DNA of 53,291 bases from a bacterium (GTDB taxonomy: Bacteria; DUMJ01): contig DUMJ01000043.1 of the NCBI GenBank assembly GCA_012839925.1, positions 85,023 through 138,313 on the forward strand. The letters are read 5' to 3'. This document shows positions 8,109 through 17,372 of this stretch, in pieces. The notes under the pieces were generated by a model. The model had not been told where the DNA came from, made no database searches, and saw only the letters and a program-made list of their open reading frames with translations. A program made the translations under genes and the position numbers. Each line of letters starts with the position of its first letter. Positions within the stretch are counted from its first letter, which is position 1.

Positions 8109-9085
8109 TTAACCTCCTCGTATGCCTGGGCTATTAATTGCCTGAGAGTAGCCCTTATATGATCTGCAGGATGAAACATCGCCCTTAATCTCCTCTCTAA
8201 GCTTTCTAGAGGGGCTAAATTTTCTGGGGCTCTACTGCTTAAAGTACTGCTGCTTATTATATACGGCAAAAATCCTCCTGCAAATTGAGCCAGACTTTTT
8301 ACATACTCTATATCCAGATTCGATGGGGCTTCTAGCCTTACCAGCCCGAAAAATGGAGATTCAAAATATTTAGGTTCCTTCAATCTTAAGTACCAGGAGT
8401 ATTTGGGGGGCAAATCTTCTCCTGTCCGTATAAGGAATATCGGAGTTCTTTCTCCTCTCCTTAATGATAGTACTGTATCCCAGTATTTACCGTATAAATA
8501 ATATCTCTGTATGCTTTTTATAAATCCAAGTGTCACTCCAACTTCTGAGAAAGGAACCTGTAGAGGACCGTCTGCAATTACAGTGTAACCAGACCTTGAA
8601 AATTCAAATGCTAGCGTCCTTTCTCTCTCTCTCATCCTCTGTATAAAAGAGCTATAAAGTCCCTCTTCGGTAGAATCACCTCCGGAAAATGGGATATACT
8701 CAGCCTTTCCGATAGATAAAGGATGCGAGCTAGATATTCCCGGTGGCAAGACGATTACACATTCAACTATTCTTTCTATCACCTTACCATCCTCCAGGCT
8801 GAAAGCTCCCACGGCAAACTCTCCAAGAAGTGCAGATTTTCCTGCATCTCCCAGGATCAGGTGGGCATCTATCCTCCTTACTCCATCAACTATCACTATT
8901 TTCTTCCTATGGTCTATTTTTTCTGTCTCTATCGCCTTCCACTCTCCAGAAATTTCAACATTGGTTTCCACATCAGCAGGAGGGATGTCCTCTTTTATAT
9001 TTATTGGTTCCCTTACAGAATCATCCCACCATATCTGATGAGCCCTTAATTTCTTTATAAAATCAATCGCCAGGGACTCGTTCAT
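8105..9085 (-). CDS. nurA: NurA-domain nuclease
   Basis: A 326-residue protein with the RNase-H-like NurA pattern: an acidic metal-binding Asp67 in IVIVDGVRR, then Asp172 in VIADGPLQVPFSEVG followed by LGFIKSIQRYY. The last part is a strong signature of NurA. Known NurA dimers give 5'-3' exonuclease and endonuclease activity and dock on the HerA hexamer. Its stop overlaps the HerA start by four bases, which supports a fixed partnership. Its start lies four bases after the stop of the 65-residue ORF. It is about the usual length and has no membrane segment. Confidence 0.88.
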   Translation of the reverse strand: MNESLAIDFIKKLRAHQIWWDDSVREPINIKEDIPPADVETNVEISGEWKAIETEKIDHRKKIVIVDGVRRIDAHLILGDAGKSALLGEFAVGAFSLEDGKVIERIVECVIVLPPGISSSHPLSIGKAEYIPFSGGDSTEEGLYSSFIQRMRERERTLAFEFSRSGYTVIADGPLQVPFSEVGVTLGFIKSIQRYYLYGKYWDTVLSLRRGERTPIFLIRTGEDLPPKYSWYLRLKEPKYFESPFFGLVRLEAPSNLDIEYVKSLAQFAGGFLPYIISSSTLSSRAPENLAPLESLERRLRAMFHPADHIRATLRQLIAQAYEEVK

Positions 9086-9089
9086 AATC

Positions 9090-9287
9090 TTATCTTCTCA
9101 GGGAGATGGGTCTGGATATGAGTTCGTGGAAGAGAAAACATTTTACTATATCTTTTGATGCCAGATATTCTTCCTTTTCTGGTTTTTCCTCCTCATACTT
9201 TTTATTCTCTCTTATCCCTCTTATCTCTTCTTTATACTCTAGGCTTATCCCCTCTTGAGTTTCATCCTGGGTTATTTCTTTACTCAT
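9090..9287 (-). CDS. Small highly charged hypothetical protein between FloA and NurA
   Basis: A 65-residue ORF, not recognised. The first two thirds are dominated by Glu, Lys and Arg (for example [13 protein letters not shown]), probably disordered or helical. The C-terminal [17 protein letters not shown] is more hydrophobic. Its ATG overlaps the FloA stop by four bases and has GGTGA upstream. Its stop lies four bases before the NurA ATG. This close packing is the main evidence that it is translated. It could be a linker between the membrane (FloA) and DNA (HerA-NurA) modules, but this is speculation. Confidence 0.5.
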   Translation of the reverse strand: MSKEITQDETQEGISLEYKEEIRGIRENKKYEEEKPEKEEYLASKDIVKCFLFHELISRPISLRR

Positions 9288-10273
9288 TTCTGTTCACCTT
9301 CTGATGGTGGGGTCATCTTTGAGAAAGATTCTCTCATAGATGTGTCCGCCTGAATATTTCTGAGATTATAATAGTCGAATACACCAAGTTTACCTTCTCT
9401 AAGTGCCTGAGCTATAGCTTTTGGAATCTCTGCCTCCGCTTCTACCACTTTAGCCCTCATCTCCTGGGTATATGCCTTCATCTCCTGTTCTCTGGCTACC
9501 GCCATAGCTCTTCTCTGTTCCGCCTTTGCCTGGGCTATCCTTTTATCAGCCTCAGCCTGGTCTATCTGAAGCCTTGCTCCTATATTAGCCCCCACGTCCA
9601 CATCTGCTATATCTATAGATAATATCTCGAATGCTGTTCCGGCGTCTAGCCCCTTCTCCAGGACAGTCCTGGATATCTTATCTGGATTTTCCAGGACCTG
9701 TTTGTGGGTTTCTGAAGACCCGATGGTGGTAACTATACCTTCTCCAACTCTGGCTATTATGGTTGCCTCTCCAGCTCCTCCTACAAGCCTTTCTATATTA
9801 GCTCTTACCGTAACTCTTGCTTTTACCTTCAGTTCTATCCCATCTTTAGCTACCGCTGCTACTATAGGGGTCTCTATTACCTTTGGATTTACACTCATCT
9901 GAACAGCTTCCAGGACATCTCTCCCCGCTAAATCTATAGCTGCTGCTCTGGTAAAATTTAGCGGGATGCCAGCTCTTTCTGCAGCAATAATGGCATCTAC
10001 AACTCTATCCACATTTCCTCCCGCCAGATAATGAGCTTCCAGCTGATTTATGTTTAAATCCAATCCTGCTTTTGTTGCTTTTATAAGAGGTAACACTATC
10101 TTATGGGGTGGAACCCTCCTTAACCTCATCCCTATAAGTGTTACTATTGTGACTTTTACTGATGCTGCTATGGCAGATATCCATAGTCCTAAAGGGACAA
10201 ATTGGAAAAAAAGTATCAATGCTATAACTATTACAACTATCGGTAACCAATAGGCAATAACTGTGTTTTCCAT
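9284..10273 (-). CDS. floA: Flotillin-like protein FloA
   Basis: About 329 residues with an N-terminal membrane segment ([19 protein letters not shown]), an SPFH/PHB domain and a C-terminal Ala/Glu/Arg-rich coiled coil ([17 protein letters not shown]). This matches the bacterial FloA (UPF0365) family in order and length. FloA scaffolds membrane microdomains and commonly pairs with NfeD, which lies directly upstream here. The ATG at 10273 was chosen because AGGAGGAGG stands at good spacing before it. An in-frame GTG at 10282 lies inside the Shine-Dalgarno itself. The stop overlaps the start of the charged 65-residue gene. Confidence 0.92.
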   Translation of the reverse strand: MENTVIAYWLPIVVIVIALILFFQFVPLGLWISAIAASVKVTIVTLIGMRLRRVPPHKIVLPLIKATKAGLDLNINQLEAHYLAGGNVDRVVDAIIAAERAGIPLNFTRAAAIDLAGRDVLEAVQMSVNPKVIETPIVAAVAKDGIELKVKARVTVRANIERLVGGAGEATIIARVGEGIVTTIGSSETHKQVLENPDKISRTVLEKGLDAGTAFEILSIDIADVDVGANIGARLQIDQAEADKRIAQAKAEQRRAMAVAREQEMKAYTQEMRAKVVEAEAEIPKAIAQALREGKLGVFDYYNLRNIQADTSMRESFSKMTPPSEGEQK

Positions 10274-10288
10274 AAAAACCACCTCCTC

Positions 10289-11572
10289 CTAATCGATTTT
10301 TCTTACAAAAATTCTATTACCAATCACTTTAGTTACTGTTACCTTTGTTCCAGCTGGTATATATTCTCCCTCTGTAAGACAATCATATTTTTTATTATCT
10401 ATCTCCACAACCCCGGCTGGTCTTAAGAGAGTTACCGCTATTCCTTCTCTACCCACCAGATTCTCTTCAACTGTAACTGTAGTATAACCTGTTTCTGTTT
10501 TTTCAGCCTCCTTTAAGGCTAATCTCTTCCATGCGAAACTTTTAGGGAGATATGTAATAAAAAGTATTATTACTCCCAGTATGAGTATACCTGCCATTGC
10601 AATAGACCTGGTCGCATTGATCCCGCCACCCAATACCATATATAAACTTGTGAATAGTGAAATTATCCCAGCTATACCAGGTATACCAAACCCAGGAGTA
10701 TGTAGCTCTATAAAGAGAAGTATAAGCCCTCCTATCAGAAGTAGTATGGACTCTATACCCGCTAAACCAGCAAGATAGTTCCCTATAAATGTAAGGGCGA
10801 TAGAAGTTATCCCTAATGCCCCAAGTATACCAAATCCTGGAACCTGGAATTCTGCAAGTAGCAGGATCATTCCTACAAGGAGAAATAAAAAACTGTAAGT
10901 GGGATCTGCCGTTATCTGTGAAAGTCTTTCTGACCAGTTCAGATATTCTTCCATTACTCTGGGGTTCTTTATCTTAAGCTCATTCCAGAGTTCATCGTAA
11001 CTATTGGCTATAAGGTCTGCATACTTATATTTCTTAGCCTGACTGGCGGTAAGGGTTAGCAATTTACCTTTTGGTTTTAGCCCTTCTATCTCTATACTTT
11101 GATCAACCATAGCCTCAGCTATTTTCGGGTCTCTTTTTCTCCTCTCTGCCGTAGCAGAAAATTCAGCCCTCAATGCTGACACGGTTTTTTCATCGGTAGG
11201 ACGTGGCTCAGCTGCACCCATAGAACCAGCCTCAGTAAATGCAATCTTCTCACAGGCTATAGCTATCAATGCTCCAGCAGACCATGCCCTGTTTTTTACA
11301 TAGGCTACTGTAGTTATTGGACTATCAAGCAGTGCATCCCTTATTTTCACCGCAGAGTCCACAAGTCCTCCAAAGGTATCTATCTCTACCACTATATACC
11401 TGGCATTATTCTCTATAGCCTTGTTTATCCCTCTACGGACAAGCGTATATACCCCTTCGTTTATCATCCCTGAAATATGGATGATATGGACAGTATCGTT
11501 ATTGCTGTATGCACTGTTACTTCCCAGAATAGCAAGGATTATCAGTATAAAAGATATAATTACCTTCTTCAA
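10289..11572 (-). CDS. Long-form NfeD membrane serine protease
   Basis: 427 residues: a signal peptide (about 1-23), a ClpP-like protease domain with Ser98 in NRAWSAGALIA as the likely nucleophile and Lys129 as a candidate general base (by comparison with Pyrococcus PH1510), then about four membrane helices (~225-350) and a C-terminal OB-fold NfeD domain (GREGIAVTLLRPAGVVEI). This is the full-length form. The short NfeD forms lack the protease domain. The family cleaves stomatin or flotillin C-terminal regions, and FloA is the next gene, 15 bases downstream. An extended -10 promoter lies just upstream at 11592-11600. Confidence 0.9.
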   Translation of the reverse strand: MKKVIISFILIILAILGSNSAYSNNDTVHIIHISGMINEGVYTLVRRGINKAIENNARYIVVEIDTFGGLVDSAVKIRDALLDSPITTVAYVKNRAWSAGALIAIACEKIAFTEAGSMGAAEPRPTDEKTVSALRAEFSATAERRKRDPKIAEAMVDQSIEIEGLKPKGKLLTLTASQAKKYKYADLIANSYDELWNELKIKNPRVMEEYLNWSERLSQITADPTYSFLFLLVGMILLLAEFQVPGFGILGALGITSIALTFIGNYLAGLAGIESILLLIGGLILLFIELHTPGFGIPGIAGIISLFTSLYMVLGGGINATRSIAMAGILILGVIILFITYLPKSFAWKRLALKEAEKTETGYTTVTVEENLVGREGIAVTLLRPAGVVEIDNKKYDCLTEGEYIPAGTKVTVTKVIGNRIFVRKID

Positions 11573-11591
11573 CTCTACCTCCTCTGTTTAC

Positions 11592-11600
11592 ATTATACCA
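11592..11600 (-). promoter_or_regulatory. Extended -10 promoter for the nfeD-floA-nurA-herA operon
   Basis: On the minus strand TGG-TATAAT occupies 11600-11592, 20 bases before the nfeD ATG. A weak TTAAAT lies 16 bases upstream of it as a possible -35. A strong AGGAGG follows at the start site. The promoter sits in the 35-base gap after the MBL gene, so nfeD to herA could be transcribed independently of the MBL gene. Confidence 0.5.
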
Positions 11601-11607
11601 TTTTTAT

Positions 11608-12420
11608 TTATATATTTAAGACCATACCATCGTATGCAACTATAAATCCATATCTGCTTAACTCATCTTCCAGCTCTTCATGTAATAATCCTCCATTATG
11701 AGAAAAATGAGTCGCTATACTTATGCTGTTGGAATCTATACTTCCAAACTTTTCTAATCTCTCTTTTGCAGAAATGATTGCTGGTATCCCCATGTGCCCA
11801 TTTCTTTCATCGTTCTTACCAAATGTGCAGTCAAAGATTGCAAGATTTATGTAGATACCTGATAGATACTCCCACGTCTTTTCAGGATACCATCCAGAAT
11901 CATGTCCATAAAATATAGTTTTTCCTTCGATATTTATCAGATACAAGAAACACTCCTCTTCCCGTGCATGGTCTGCGGGAAGAGGGGTCAGAGTAAAACC
12001 TTCTTCCCCTAATGTTTCAAAAAGGTGAGCTGTGTGCAACCTTATCTTTGCTCTTTCAATATTTATATGGTCATCTATTATTTTTGTCACTTTGGAATTA
12101 CCATATATATTTAAGATTGCTTCTTCTGGTATATGTGCGAATGGATCAGCTCTCATATGTAATTCCTGGGGGTAGAAGTGGTCCTGATGAGAGTGGGTAA
12201 CAAATAGATGTTTAATTTGACTCAGGTCTATATTGTATCTGAGACCATGCATATAGGTATCTGGTGGTATATCTACGAGAATATCTTTCTCTATGAGAAC
12301 AGATGACCTTGTCCTTATATTCTTCCCTCCAAGTTCCCTGGCTTTCTTACAATAATCGCAACTACAGAATACCCCTGGCCACCCCTCAGCAGCAGCTGTC
12401 CCAAGAAACATTATTTCCAT
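11608..12420 (-). CDS. MBL-fold metallo-hydrolase, PhnP-like
   Basis: A 270-residue metallo-beta-lactamase-fold protein with the metal motif H76-x-H78-x-D80-H81 (FVTHSHQDHFYP) and further ligands in ADHAREEE, GHDSGW and THFSHNGG. The N-terminal Cys cluster C19-x-C21-x2-C24, followed by RTRSS, is the mark of the PhnP/RNase-Z-like branch whose cysteines bind an extra zinc. Known PhnP is a cyclic phosphodiesterase, but no phosphonate genes are nearby, so the substrate is open. ATG 12420 has AGGAGG upstream. It is divergent from the beta-mannosidase gene and is the first gene of the minus-strand group. Confidence 0.85.
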   Translation of the reverse strand: MEIMFLGTAAAEGWPGVFCSCDYCKKARELGGKNIRTRSSVLIEKDILVDIPPDTYMHGLRYNIDLSQIKHLFVTHSHQDHFYPQELHMRADPFAHIPEEAILNIYGNSKVTKIIDDHINIERAKIRLHTAHLFETLGEEGFTLTPLPADHAREEECFLYLINIEGKTIFYGHDSGWYPEKTWEYLSGIYINLAIFDCTFGKNDERNGHMGIPAIISAKERLEKFGSIDSNSISIATHFSHNGGLLHEELEDELSRYGFIVAYDGMVLNI

Positions 12421-12436
12421 ATCTATTCCTCCTGTC

Positions 12437-12464
12437 TTGACACATATTTAGTTTATTCTAAAAT
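12437..12464 (+). promoter_or_regulatory. Sigma-70 type promoter for beta-mannosidase
   Basis: TTGACA at 12437-12442 and TAAAAT at 12459-12464 with a 16-base spacer, in the 81-base divergent gap. The predicted start, near 12471, gives a leader of about 30 bases carrying GGAGGTGA before the ATG at 12502. Confidence 0.6.
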
Positions 12465-12501
12465 AATAGCATAAATCTTGTTGTTCTTTGGAGGTGACAG
12501 G

Positions 12502-14967
12502 ATGGAGAAATTATCTTTAGATGGAGAATGGTTATTTAAATCAGATTCAGATAGTGAGTGGTTACCAGCTTTAGTCCCAGGAGATGTTCATATGGACCTT
12601 CTGAGAAATAAGAAAATAGATGACCCTCTCTATGGTACCAATGCGGAAAAGTGCAGGTGGATTGAAGAGAAGATTTGGATGTACAAAAAGATATTCAACA
12701 TAGATAAAAATTTCATTCATAAGAGAGTAGAACTTGTATTTAACGGGCTTGATTTGGATGGGGAGATTTTTCTTAATGGGATAAAGATAGGGGAGCATCA
12801 TAATGCTTTTATCCCATATTCCATAGATATTACAGGTATTATCAGAGAGGGAGAGAACGAGCTTTTGGTTTATCTGGATGTCGGTAAGAGACGGGTGAAG
12901 GATAAACCTCTAACGAAGTATGGGGTTGGAGAAGATTATTACCGGATCTGGATGAGAAAACCCCAGTTTGTATTTGGATGGGATTGGGGACCTTATCTTC
13001 CTACCTGTGGTATATGGAGATCTGTCGAATTAAATAGTTATGAGTCTTTCGCAATAAGGGATGTTTATATAAGACCTACTATACTAGGAAATAAGGCTAG
13101 ACTTGAGATAGATGTTGAGATGGAAAATATAACATCCGAACCCTTTGAGTTAGACCTTTCCCTTTCACTTAAGGGTGATGGGGAATATGGCTTTGGAGAG
13201 AGATTCACACTTAATCCTGGTATAAATAAAAAGAACTATTCTCTTGAGGTAGAGAATCCCAGGTTATGGTTCCCTCAGCCTTTAGGTGAGCCATATCTAT
13301 ACTCTTTTAAGGCTACCATCTCAGATAAAGCTAAGGAGCTGGATTCTTATAAGTGTAATTATGGGATAAGAGAAGTGAAGCTTATACAGGAGCCTATGGA
13401 TGAGGGAGAGAGTTTTATTTTTTCTATAAATGGGAAAGAAGTTTTCTGCAAGGGAGCAGACTGGGTCCCTGCTGATTCTTTAATAGCCAATGTCTCCAGG
13501 GAAAAGTATAAGAAACTTGTAGAACTTGCAAGGTCTTGTAATTTCAATATATTCAGAGTATGGGGTGGGGGCATATATGAGGACCCATACTTCTACGAAT
13601 TATGCGACAGGAATGGGATTATGGTCTGGCAGGATTTTATGTTTGCCTGTGCACCATATCCAGACGATGATTCGGAGTTTATGGAAGAGGTAGCAAGAGA
13701 GACAGCGACGATAATAAAAGAGCTACGTAATCATTCCTCTCTCGTCCTCTGGTGTGGTAACAATGAGAACCAGTGGATTCACTATATGGGAGCCTGGGGA
13801 GGTAGAGATACAAGATTGTATGGGACAAAGATATACGATGAATTACTTCCAGGACTTGTAAAAGAGTTAGATCCTACCAGACCTTATTGGCCTTCCAGTC
13901 CTTATGGAGGTGAAGACCCCAACTCAGAGTTATGTGGGGACAGGCATGCCTGGCAGTTAAGTCTCCAGATTGATGATCCGTATGAAAGGATAAACTACAG
14001 GCTCTATTCTCTGGATAAAGGGAAATTTATCTCTGAGTTTGGACAACTGGCACCACCTTTAAAGAGAAGTCTGGAGGAGTTTACTCCTGAAAAGGAGTTA
14101 TATCTTGACTCTCCTACCTGGAAGTTTCACAATAATACCGCTGAGAGAGGAAATATAAAGGCTGCTTTGGAGAGATTCTTCATACCTCAGGAGGATTTAT
14201 CATTGGATGAATATCTCATCTCTGGGCAGATGATACAGGCGGAGGCTCTAAAGTTTGCCCTGGAACACTGGAAGAATCGTATGTTTAAGACAGCTGGAGA
14301 ACTGTTCTGGATGTATTCTGATTGTTGGGGAACTACAGGCGGATGGACAGTTGTTGATTATTATCTCAGAAAGAAGCCATCTTATTATTATGTGAGAAAA
14401 GCCTATGAACCTGTTCATATCTCCTTTAAGGAGAGAGATACTTATCTGGATGTAATAGTTACAAATGAGATTTATAGTCCCCTTACTCTAGATGTAGAGT
14501 ATGGAGTGAGGTCCTTTGATGGGGCTGTTTTACTGAAAGGGAAGGGTAAATTAGACCTGTCAGACGCAGGTCCTGTCAGGGTTGGAGAGATAGATGTCTC
14601 CAAGGTGCCTGGAACGTATAAAAACAGATCTTTCGTGTATGCAAAGCTCTATTATAGGGGTAGATGTATATCCCTGAATAGAACATTCCTGGTGAATTTT
14701 AAGGAATTAGAGATTCCGGCGGTAAAGATTGTCCCTGTACTTAGCCTTATAAGGGATGGAGAATATCAGTTGAAGCTCTGGAGTAATAGTTTTGCCTGGT
14801 TTGTATCTATAGATTGTCCTGATAATGTTGAGTTATCAGACAATTATTTCGATATATTCCCGGGAGAGGAATATGCAGTTACTCTGAGAGCTCCAGGAGG
14901 AATAGAGTTAGGTGATATATCGATCTCTTCTCTCAATGAGACGGTGATAAGACATCACAGGGTATAA
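12502..14967 (+). CDS. Glycoside hydrolase family 2 beta-mannosidase
   Basis: About 821 residues with no signal peptide, so cytoplasmic. It has the GH2 order: N-terminal sugar-binding jelly roll (GEWLFKSD through WGPYLPTCGIWRSVEL), an Ig-like domain, the TIM barrel and C-terminal beta domains. The catalytic acid/base is Glu422 in LWCGNNENQW, and the nucleophile is Glu512 in KFISEFGQLAPP. The FGWDWGPYLPTCG motif is typical of beta-mannosidases within GH2. It would remove beta-mannose from imported manno-oligosaccharides. The ATG at 12502 follows GGAGGTGA (12490-12496). An earlier in-frame TTG at 12478 lies before this site. It stands alone on the plus strand between two minus-strand groups. 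Confidence 0.92.
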   Translation: MEKLSLDGEWLFKSDSDSEWLPALVPGDVHMDLLRNKKIDDPLYGTNAEKCRWIEEKIWMYKKIFNIDKNFIHKRVELVFNGLDLDGEIFLNGIKIGEHHNAFIPYSIDITGIIREGENELLVYLDVGKRRVKDKPLTKYGVGEDYYRIWMRKPQFVFGWDWGPYLPTCGIWRSVELNSYESFAIRDVYIRPTILGNKARLEIDVEMENITSEPFELDLSLSLKGDGEYGFGERFTLNPGINKKNYSLEVENPRLWFPQPLGEPYLYSFKATISDKAKELDSYKCNYGIREVKLIQEPMDEGESFIFSINGKEVFCKGADWVPADSLIANVSREKYKKLVELARSCNFNIFRVWGGGIYEDPYFYELCDRNGIMVWQDFMFACAPYPDDDSEFMEEVARETATIIKELRNHSSLVLWCGNNENQWIHYMGAWGGRDTRLYGTKIYDELLPGLVKELDPTRPYWPSSPYGGEDPNSELCGDRHAWQLSLQIDDPYERINYRLYSLDKGKFISEFGQLAPPLKRSLEEFTPEKELYLDSPTWKFHNNTAERGNIKAALERFFIPQEDLSLDEYLISGQMIQAEALKFALEHWKNRMFKTAGELFWMYSDCWGTTGGWTVVDYYLRKKPSYYYVRKAYEPVHISFKERDTYLDVIVTNEIYSPLTLDVEYGVRSFDGAVLLKGKGKLDLSDAGPVRVGEIDVSKVPGTYKNRSFVYAKLYYRGRCISLNRTFLVNFKELEIPAVKIVPVLSLIRDGEYQLKLWSNSFAWFVSIDCPDNVELSDNYFDIFPGEEYAVTLRAPGGIELGDISISSLNETVIRHHRV

Positions 14968-14978
14968 AATAATATACG

Positions 14979-16385
14979 CTAGAACCTGTACTCTGCTGTA
15001 TAGACTATCTTTACTTCGTCGTTTTCAGGGACTTCCACATTGAATTCTATGTTATAGGCATCGATCTTGGTATAGTCAGAATTTGACTTTAAGACCTTCC
15101 AATCACCCCACTGTCGTTCTATAACCTTTATCTTCGCAGGCTCTTCTCTGTGATTCTTTAATGTAATCTCATAGGTATCCTGATATATAGTATTGCTTAT
15201 CTTCTTGTGGTCCACTATCCTTCTTTCTCCAACTATATCGAATGCGCTACCAAGTGAAAGTCTTATCTTTTCATCCTTCGGGGTATGATTGATTGAATCT
15301 TCTCCAATAAACTGTAAAATATCATCTTCATCTGCTATATATACTCTAACTTTTCCTTTAGGTAGGGGAATACCTAAACCGTACTCGTCTCTGTTATCAA
15401 ACTCTATATAAACTGAGACGTCCGGATTATAGCTCTGATTTCTCCAGTTATCATAATAATAACCCCTGTAAGCTGCGCCTTCATAGATAAATATTTTTTC
15501 TATAGGAATCCCCTGGGCGTTCAGTAGAGATATCTGCTTGGTCTGATTATCCTCTAGTGTTACTCCTCTCCCAAGGGTATAGATATGATACTCGAAGAGA
15601 CCAGCCTCTTCAAATTGCGGTGCACTTTCTGCTACAAGAGCCTTTAATGTATCAGCCCTATCATACTCTTCTCTTTCCAGATTTATCTCTCCAGCTATAA
15701 GCTTTAGCTTGCCGGATTCATAACTTGCTCCAGATCTGTTTTCTACAGTTACCCAGCCATTAAGTGATAGATATTCTTCATCCTGTGATATATTGGCTAC
15801 ATAATTTGTGCTCCAGTTAATATCTTGAGTTAAATAGCTCAGCTCAATCAGCTTAGAGCCTGCATCTTTACTCTCAACATAACAGACCAGAGCTGGTTCT
15901 GTCGCCAACCCTTCAGGTATCTGTGGAAATTCTATGGATACTATGTCACTTCTCTCAATCACATATACAGGTCCAGCCTTCTTATCTTTTACAAGTATAA
16001 TTTGATTGACGTCATAATTTGACAGGTACCCCTCATATAGATTACCATCTCTGGTAAGTATCCTTATCTCCTCTCCTAAATATTTATTGAGCAGCGTGGA
16101 AGAATTTAATGGCTCATATTTATAGTATTGCTCAAGGACAGAGAAACTGTCAGGGTCGGTAAGAACGTTCAGCTGAACACTGGTGGGATTAATCTTAGAT
16201 GGTATATCTTTTAATTTTATAATCTGCTTCCCTGCATCCAGTACTACCTCCCGCACCTCTCTGATAAGTGCAATGTTTTGATTATAGATAGTTAAAGATA
16301 AATTATTGAAGTCTTCAGCAGCTAATAGAGGTGTTACACTCACTAATAAAAACAGTAATGCCAGTAAAATGCAGGTAACCTTCAT
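14979..16385 (-). CDS. DUF4139 domain-containing secreted protein
   Basis: About 468 residues with a signal peptide (KVTCILLALLFLLVSVTPLLAA). The body is beta-rich, and the C-terminal half carries the DUF4139 pattern: LSYLTQDINWSTNYVANIS, GWVTVENRSGASYESGKL, then SAFDIVGERR and a KVIERQWGDW segment. Members lie outside the cytoplasmic membrane and have no assigned enzyme activity. The ATG at 16385 sits correctly after GGAGGTGA (16398-16391). The GTG at 16394 falls inside the Shine-Dalgarno. It is convergent with the beta-mannosidase gene (11-base gap) and lies 28 bases after the SDH-family protease, so it probably shares that operon. Confidence 0.8.
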   Translation of the reverse strand: MKVTCILLALLFLLVSVTPLLAAEDFNNLSLTIYNQNIALIREVREVVLDAGKQIIKLKDIPSKINPTSVQLNVLTDPDSFSVLEQYYKYEPLNSSTLLNKYLGEEIRILTRDGNLYEGYLSNYDVNQIILVKDKKAGPVYVIERSDIVSIEFPQIPEGLATEPALVCYVESKDAGSKLIELSYLTQDINWSTNYVANISQDEEYLSLNGWVTVENRSGASYESGKLKLIAGEINLEREEYDRADTLKALVAESAPQFEEAGLFEYHIYTLGRGVTLEDNQTKQISLLNAQGIPIEKIFIYEGAAYRGYYYDNWRNQSYNPDVSVYIEFDNRDEYGLGIPLPKGKVRVYIADEDDILQFIGEDSINHTPKDEKIRLSLGSAFDIVGERRIVDHKKISNTIYQDTYEITLKNHREEPAKIKVIERQWGDWKVLKSNSDYTKIDAYNIEFNVEVPENDEVKIVYTAEYRF

Positions 16386-16413
16386 AAATATCACCTCCAG
16401 TATAATTTTTGCC

Positions 16414-17265
16414 TTACTTCTCCCCAGCCTTTCTAGATGGGGGTAAGTATGGTACCGGTATAAACTCTACAGATGGACGCCTCTGGGTTGTCTGAGGATA
16501 CAGGTCCATAAGATCATACACCTCTGGAGGGACTTCATCTGTAACCGGTAGTCCAAGTCTTTCTGCCTCTTCATAATTTATTGGATAGTCGTGAGTCCAT
16601 CTTCCCTCACTCAAAATCTTTGCTAGTTCTCTCGCTTTATCCTCTGGGACGTTCTCTCTTACCAGAGAATAGACTGTGTTATAAACCTGATTTATAGCCT
16701 TACGAGCTATGTCTCCAAGAATTAGAGTCTGGTCATCACGATTTGGATTCGGTTCTTCCAGGGCTTTCAATATAGACGAAGCTGGATAATATCCACCCTG
16801 AGAACTGCCAAGTTGTGGGTCTACCGGACCTAAGACTGCATTTGGATCCATTACTATCTCATCAGCAGCTAGAGATATAAGTGTTCCCCCAGACATTGCA
16901 TAGTGGGGAACAAACACGGTTACCTTCCCCTTATGCCTTTTTAAGGCGCAGGCTATCTGTTCTGAAGCCAGAACTAACCCACCTGGAGTGTGAAGTATAA
17001 TGTCTATAGGCATATCCGGTGGGGTCATTCTAATTGCTCTTAAGATATACTCAGAATCTTCTATATCAATATAACGACTTACCGGAAATCCTAACAAGCT
17101 CATTGTCTCCTGTCTGTGTATCATGGTAATTACTCTGCTGTGTCTTTTTGCTTCCAGAGCTTTGATAGCCATCTGTCTCCTTAGCTGAATCATCCTCTTT
17201 TGAAAGAGGGGGACAAACATCTGTAATATAATAAGCAACCAGAAGATATTAAAAATTAAACCCAT
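16414..17265 (-). CDS. SDH-family (ClpP/SppA-class) membrane serine protease
   Basis: A 283-residue protein with an N-terminal membrane helix (IFNIFWLLIILQMFVPLF) and a ClpP/crotonase-fold domain of the SDH proteinase family. Visible motifs are LHTPGGLVLASEQIA (PGG at 94-96, oxyanion region) and the probable nucleophile Ser125 in HYAMSGGTLISLAADEI, followed by GPVDPQLG. The conserved WTHDYPI and EEAERLGLPV segments lie downstream. It is a membrane-anchored peptidase and one of two such enzymes in 7 kb (with NfeD), which points to membrane quality control. It is divergent from the aldo/keto reductase gene, with an inverted repeat between them. Confidence 0.85.
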   Translation of the reverse strand: MGLIFNIFWLLIILQMFVPLFQKRMIQLRRQMAIKALEAKRHSRVITMIHRQETMSLLGFPVSRYIDIEDSEYILRAIRMTPPDMPIDIILHTPGGLVLASEQIACALKRHKGKVTVFVPHYAMSGGTLISLAADEIVMDPNAVLGPVDPQLGSSQGGYYPASSILKALEEPNPNRDDQTLILGDIARKAINQVYNTVYSLVRENVPEDKARELAKILSEGRWTHDYPINYEEAERLGLPVTDEVPPEVYDLMDLYPQTTQRRPSVEFIPVPYLPPSRKAGEK

Positions 17266-17290
17266 AGTATTTCCCTCCTATCCTTTTATT

Positions 17291-17315
17291 ATCTATTTTA
17301 TTACACAAAATAGAT
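17291..17315. repeat. Perfect 9-bp inverted repeat in a divergent promoter region
   Basis: ATCTATTTT (17291-17299) and AAAATAGAT (17307-17315) are perfect inverted copies with a 7-base spacer. They lie between the divergent SDH-protease and aldo/keto reductase genes. The right arm falls at the -35 position of the plus-strand promoter, so this is a candidate operator. Confidence 0.5.
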
Positions 17316-17328
17316 AACGTCAATTGTA

Positions 17329-17337
17329 TGTTATAAT
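17329..17337 (+). promoter_or_regulatory. Extended -10 promoter for the aldo/keto reductase gene
   Basis: TGT-TATAAT at 17329-17337 with no good -35. The predicted start, near 17344, leaves a leader of about 29 bases with GGAGGTG before the ATG at 17373. Confidence 0.5.
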
Positions 17338-17372
17338 TGTAATATCTTTTTGGAATAGTTGGAGGTGTAAGG

